In this document: one piece after another, positions 60,802 to 64,000 of the stretch
Layout: the number at the start of each line of letters is the position of its first letter
Numbering within the stretch: the stretch's first letter is position 1
Origin: Magnetospirillum gryphiswaldense MSR-1 v2
GTDB lineage: Bacteria; Pseudomonadota; Alphaproteobacteria; Rhodospirillales; Magnetospirillaceae
Direction: 5' to 3'
DNA: 64,000 nt
NCBI RefSeq assembly: GCF_000513295.1
Contig: NC_023065.1
Location: forward strand, 1,426,001-1,490,000
The notes under the pieces: generated by a model
What the model saw: only the letters and a program-made list of their open reading frames with translations
Databases searched by the model: none
What the model was told of the DNA's origin: nothing
Translations under genes and position numbers: made by a program

Positions 60802-62072
60802 ACTCCTTGCAGCAACAGACGTCCGGCCACCAGCCCCAAACCGCCGCACAGCACGGTAGCCAGCATGACCCAGCCCACCCGCCAAGTCATCATGCCACCG
60901 CACAATCCGCCGACCAGGGCGACCTTGACGCCGGTATTGACGAAGGCGGCGATGGTGATGGCGGTGGCCGCCACCGTCAAGGCCACATCGCGCCCGCCCA
61001 TCTGCACCATGGACAGGGCGATGGCGTCCACATCGGCCAGACCGGCCACCGCCGACAGCAGATAGACACCAGCGGTGCCGGCCCAGCTTTGCAGAAGCTT
61101 GGACGCAATCATCACCAGGGCCAGCAGGACGGCGAACTTGACCGCCATGCCCAGCTCGAATGGATTGGAAAGCGTGGTGGCGCCCGGCTTGCTTTCATCC
61201 TCGCGCGCGCGCCACAACAGCCACGAGCCGATGAAACCGGCCACCGCCATGGCCCCCAAGGCCGGCGCCAATTGGATGCCGATGGGCTGGTTGAGGATGA
61301 AGACGATGGCCCACAGGCGCAGATACATGGTGGAATTGGCCACGGTGATCCCCGCCGCCAGCAAGGGCTGCATGCCCGGCGAGGTCTTGCCCATGCGGGC
61401 GAAGGACACGGTCAGGGCGGTGCTCGAGGCCAGCCCGCCGAACACGCCGGTCAACAGGCTGCCGATACGCGGCCCGGCGATCTTGATGGCGAAATAGCCC
61501 AGGAACGAGATAAAGGCCACCATCACCACCAAGAGCCACAGCTTGTACGGGTTCAAGACCTCGCCCGGGCCATAGCCTTGGTTGGGCAACACCGGCAGCA
61601 ACACCACGGAAATCAGCAACAGCTTGATGACGGCGCGCAGTTCCAGCAGTTCCAGCCGACGGATCCAGGAATGCAGAACCTCCTTGGCCCCCAGGAAGGC
61701 GGTGGCGACGACACCGCCGGCCGCCGCCGCTTGCCCCTCGCCCATGGCGGCCAGGGCGGCCAGGGCGAAAGCGGTCAGCTCGGCGATTTCGGTGGTGAAG
61801 CCCACCTCGGGCTTGGTCCGCGCCCGCATGATGTAGCCCGAGACGATGATGGCGGACACGGCAACGAAGCCGCCCAGCAGGGCCAGCGGCCCAACGCTGA
61901 GGGAAAACCAGCCGACGACGCCGCCGAACAGGCCGATCAGGGAAAAAGTGCGGATGCCGGCGGCACGATGGCCGTCGGGGTCTTCGCGCTTGTCCCAGCC
62001 GCGCTCGACCCCCATCAGCAAACCGATGGCCAGGGCCAAGGCCAGACGCTCGAACAGTTCGGTGTGTTCCAT
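60798..62072 (-). CDS. DUF4010/MgtC-like membrane protein
   Basis: A 424-residue protein with about twelve helices. The N-terminal FERLALALAIGLLMGVERGWDKRE...GIRTFSLIGLFGGVVGW is MgtC/SapB-like and the remainder (GGLASSTALTVSFARMGKTSP, GLADVDAIALSMVQM) fits DUF4010. Function is unknown, possibly ion transport. The ATG at 62072 is the family-like start. It diverges from the ferritin-like gene. Confidence 0.85.
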   Translation of the reverse strand: MEHTELFERLALALAIGLLMGVERGWDKREDPDGHRAAGIRTFSLIGLFGGVVGWFSLSVGPLALLGGFVAVSAIIVSGYIMRARTKPEVGFTTEIAELTAFALAALAAMGEGQAAAAGGVVATAFLGAKEVLHSWIRRLELLELRAVIKLLLISVVLLPVLPNQGYGPGEVLNPYKLWLLVVMVAFISFLGYFAIKIAGPRIGSLLTGVFGGLASSTALTVSFARMGKTSPGMQPLLAAGITVANSTMYLRLWAIVFILNQPIGIQLAPALGAMAVAGFIGSWLLWRAREDESKPGATTLSNPFELGMAVKFAVLLALVMIASKLLQSWAGTAGVYLLSAVAGLADVDAIALSMVQMGGRDVALTVAATAITIAAFVNTGVKVALVGGLCGGMMTWRVGWVMLATVLCGGLGLVAGRLLLQGV

Positions 62073-62189
62073 GCCCGGTCCCCGTGGCGGTTGATCGCTT
62101 CTGTTTTCATTGTGGCTTGGCTGGTCGCATTTGCAACCCCGCAGCAATGCCCCCATATATCAGGGCGACGCCACCGGAGAATGCAGACG

Positions 62190-62657
62190 ATGACGGAACT
62201 GGCCCATTTCCTCGCTCACGCCTTGGCCCTGGAAAATCAGGCGAGCCAAAGATATGGCGAGCTTGCCCGCCATCTGGATCTGGTCGGAAACCACGATACG
62301 GCGGCGCTGTTCGGCAAGATGGCCGATTTCTCGCGCATGCATGCCGACGAGATCAACACCATCGCCAAGCCGCATGCACCCTTGCCGGTGTTGCAGCCCT
62401 GGCAATATGAATGGACCACCCCCGAACCGCCGGAAGTGGGCGATTCCAGCCTGGTCGGCACCACCACCTCGGTCAGACAGGCCTTGGGGCTGGCCATCGC
62501 CAACGAGCGCCGCGGCTGGGAATATTATAATCACATCGCCGTCACCGCCACCGACGGCGAAACCCGGCGGCTGGCCCGCACCTTCGCCACCGAGGAAGCC
62601 GAGCACGTGCTGACCTTGGAACGCTGGTTGACCGCCCTGCGCCCCAACATCGTCTAA
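62190..62657 (+). CDS. Ferritin-like (rubrerythrin-type) protein
   Basis: A 155-residue four-helix protein. Iron ligand candidates are E (ALENQASQRYGELA), E-x-x-H-type SRMHADEINTIA, IANERRGWEYYNHIA and FATEEAEHVLTLERW. No rubredoxin domain is present. GGAGA lies nine bases before the ATG at 62190. It may store or detoxify iron or peroxide. Confidence 0.82.
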   Translation: MTELAHFLAHALALENQASQRYGELARHLDLVGNHDTAALFGKMADFSRMHADEINTIAKPHAPLPVLQPWQYEWTTPEPPEVGDSSLVGTTTSVRQALGLAIANERRGWEYYNHIAVTATDGETRRLARTFATEEAEHVLTLERWLTALRPNIV

Positions 62658-62738
62658 ATCCTTTATTTGGCCCTGACGATCGGCTCTGTTATGCTACCCG
62701 TTGGTCGCGACCCATTCCGGGCCGCTATTTTTTTTGGG

Positions 62739-64000
62739 ATGCGCATGGTGCGGATTTGGCCGGGGCGGCTGCTGATCTGCCTGACGACCGCCATGATGTG
62801 GTTGGGACTGGCCCTGCCGGCGCGGGCGGACGCCAGCATCAGCACCTTGCTGTCCAGCACGCTCAACGACCACAACATGGTCATGCTGTTGATCGAGCCC
62901 GAAACCGGGGCGATCGTCGATGCCAATGATGCCGCCAGCCGCTTTTACGGCTACAACCTGCCGCAATTGCGCAGCATGAGCGTCCAGGATCTCAACACCC
63001 TGGGCCAGGACGAGGTGGCGGCGGAACGGCGCCGCGCCAAGGTGGAAAAGCGCAATTACTTCATTTTCCCGCACCGTCTGGCCAGTGGCGACCTGCGTAC
63101 GGTCGAGGTTTACTCCGCCCCCTTGCGCGATACCGGCGGTCGCACGCTGTTGCTGTCCATCGTCCACGACATCACCGGCAAGGCGGTGGCCGATGGCGAG
63201 CTTGCCGCCTATCGCATGCGGCTGGAGGAATTGGTCACCCGCCGCACCGCCGAGGCCACCCAGGCGCAAAGCCGCCTGCGTTTTTGGATGACCTTGGGTC
63301 TGGCCATGCAGACGGTGCTGATCGTCGCCCTGGTCATCGCCGTCATGCGGCGCCATTCGGCGTTGAAGGAAGTGGCGCACGAAGCCCATACCCGCCGCCG
63401 GGCCGAGGAAAAGCTGGCCATCGCCAACGCCGATCTTCAGCGTTTCGCCGAAATCGCCGCCCACCACCTGCAGGAACCGACCCGCCGCCTGATCGTGTTC
63501 TCGCAGCGTCTGAACAAGCTGCTGCCCAATCAGGCCAACGAGAACATCGCCTTTTCCCTCAGCACCATCGAGGAGCAGGCCGGCTATCTGCACGCCCTGG
63601 TGCGTGACGTCCAGGTCTATCTGGCCGCCGCCTCGCCCTTGGGGCCGATCACCGCCCTCGACCCGGCCCGCATGATCGAGCAGATCCGCAACGATCTGCG
63701 CGCCCGCTTCGCCGAACAGCAGGCCGAGTTGATTGTGGCGCCTCTGCCGACAATCCACATGGATACACCGCGCCTGCGCTATCTGCTCAACGCGCTGTTG
63801 GACAATTGCCTGCGCCACGCCCGCCCCGATACCCCACCGCGCATCGCCATCAGCGGCGAAACTCGCGATGGCCGCGCCATCTTGCGCATCGCCGACAACG
63901 GACCGGGTATTCCGGTCGATTTCCGCGCCCGCGTGTTGGAAGTTTTTGAACACCTGCACGCCCAGGCGGGCAGCCGCCCGGGAACCGGCTTGGGATTGGC
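62739..64000 (+). CDS. PAS-domain sensor histidine kinase (partial, cut by window end)
   Basis: The frame runs from ATG 62739 to the window end (420 codons). It has an N-terminal signal or helix (LLICLTTAMMWLGLALPARA), a PAS domain (MLLIEPETGAIVDANDAASRFYGYN), a membrane helix near residue 190 (FWMTLGLAMQTVLIVALVIAVM), a phosphoacceptor region (IAAHHLQEPTRRLIVFSQRL) and the N and G1 boxes of the ATPase (LLNALLDNCLRHA and IADNGPGIP). The partner regulator is not in view. Confidence 0.9.
   Translation, partial: MRMVRIWPGRLLICLTTAMMWLGLALPARADASISTLLSSTLNDHNMVMLLIEPETGAIVDANDAASRFYGYNLPQLRSMSVQDLNTLGQDEVAAERRRAKVEKRNYFIFPHRLASGDLRTVEVYSAPLRDTGGRTLLLSIVHDITGKAVADGELAAYRMRLEELVTRRTAEATQAQSRLRFWMTLGLAMQTVLIVALVIAVMRRHSALKEVAHEAHTRRRAEEKLAIANADLQRFAEIAAHHLQEPTRRLIVFSQRLNKLLPNQANENIAFSLSTIEEQAGYLHALVRDVQVYLAAASPLGPITALDPARMIEQIRNDLRARFAEQQAELIVAPLPTIHMDTPRLRYLLNALLDNCLRHARPDTPPRIAISGETRDGRAILRIADNGPGIPVDFRARVLEVFEHLHAQAGSRPGTGLGL

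Overview
The window is a GC-rich chromosomal segment of an alphaproteobacterium. Gene content (cd1 nitrite reductase cluster, nos cluster, isc operon, homospermidine synthase) fits a denitrifying Rhodospirillales member, most like Magnetospirillum; the genus is inferred from gene content and style, not from a marker gene. Every call rests on reading motifs and neighbourhoods, with no database search.

Layout. (1) 1-8418, minus strand: cysE, iscR, two cysteine desulfurases, iscU, iscA, hscB, hscA, fdx, iscX, then a DUF599 membrane protein cut by the window edge. (2) 8650-9339: an alpha/beta-hydrolase-like protein. (3) 18226 down to 9453, minus strand: nirT, a cytochrome c, nirE, nirC, nirF, nirD, nirL, nirG, nirH, nirJ, nirN, tightly overlapping; nirS diverges at 18557. 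(4) 20321-21792: two Crp/Fnr-type regulators, followed on the opposite strand by a CuA subunit and an unusual heme-copper oxidase subunit I lacking the helix VII His-His pair. (5) 23831-29331: a livGFKHM-type branched-chain amino acid ABC transporter and a Usp protein. (6) 29446-33766: MaoC-like protein, DUF4197 protein, AsmA-like protein, OmpA-like lipoprotein. (7) 46199 down to 33779, minus strand: a clade II nos cluster (nosZ with a Sec signal, two diheme cytochromes, NosB-like protein, nosD, nosG, nosH, nosF, nosL, nosY) that continues without a gap into ubiE/menG, a menA-like prenyltransferase and an SBF transporter. (8) 46361-54417: copper handling (Sco, TlpA-like, PCuAC, a DUF2946-like protein, a cytochrome c, CusA/CusB-like efflux, a His-rich peptide). 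(9) 54504-58427: polyamine genes (agmatinase-like, ornithine decarboxylase, homospermidine synthase). (10) 58616-64000: a hemerythrin-like protein, a 2[4Fe-4S] ferredoxin, two ferritin-like proteins, a DUF4010/MgtC-like membrane protein, an orphan and the start of a sensor kinase.

How it works together. NirS reduces nitrite to NO using heme d1 made by NirE/D/L/G/H/J/F/N, with electrons from NirT and small cytochromes c. The CuA/heme-copper pair is a candidate NO reductase. NosZ reduces N2O, with NosG/NosH as the likely quinol dehydrogenase feeding the two diheme cytochromes; the linked menA/menG-type genes suggest that menaquinol is the donor. Sco, PCuAC, NosL and NosDFY supply copper to CuA and CuZ. 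Sites of the type TTGAC-N4-GTCAA lie before nirS, nirT, the first regulator, the nosZ/sco pair and the DUF2946-PCuAC pair, which points to one DNR/NnrR-like nitric-oxide regulon. Copies of an exact-length 85-bp palindromic repeat sit in the nir and nos clusters, one of them inside the signal-peptide region of nirN.
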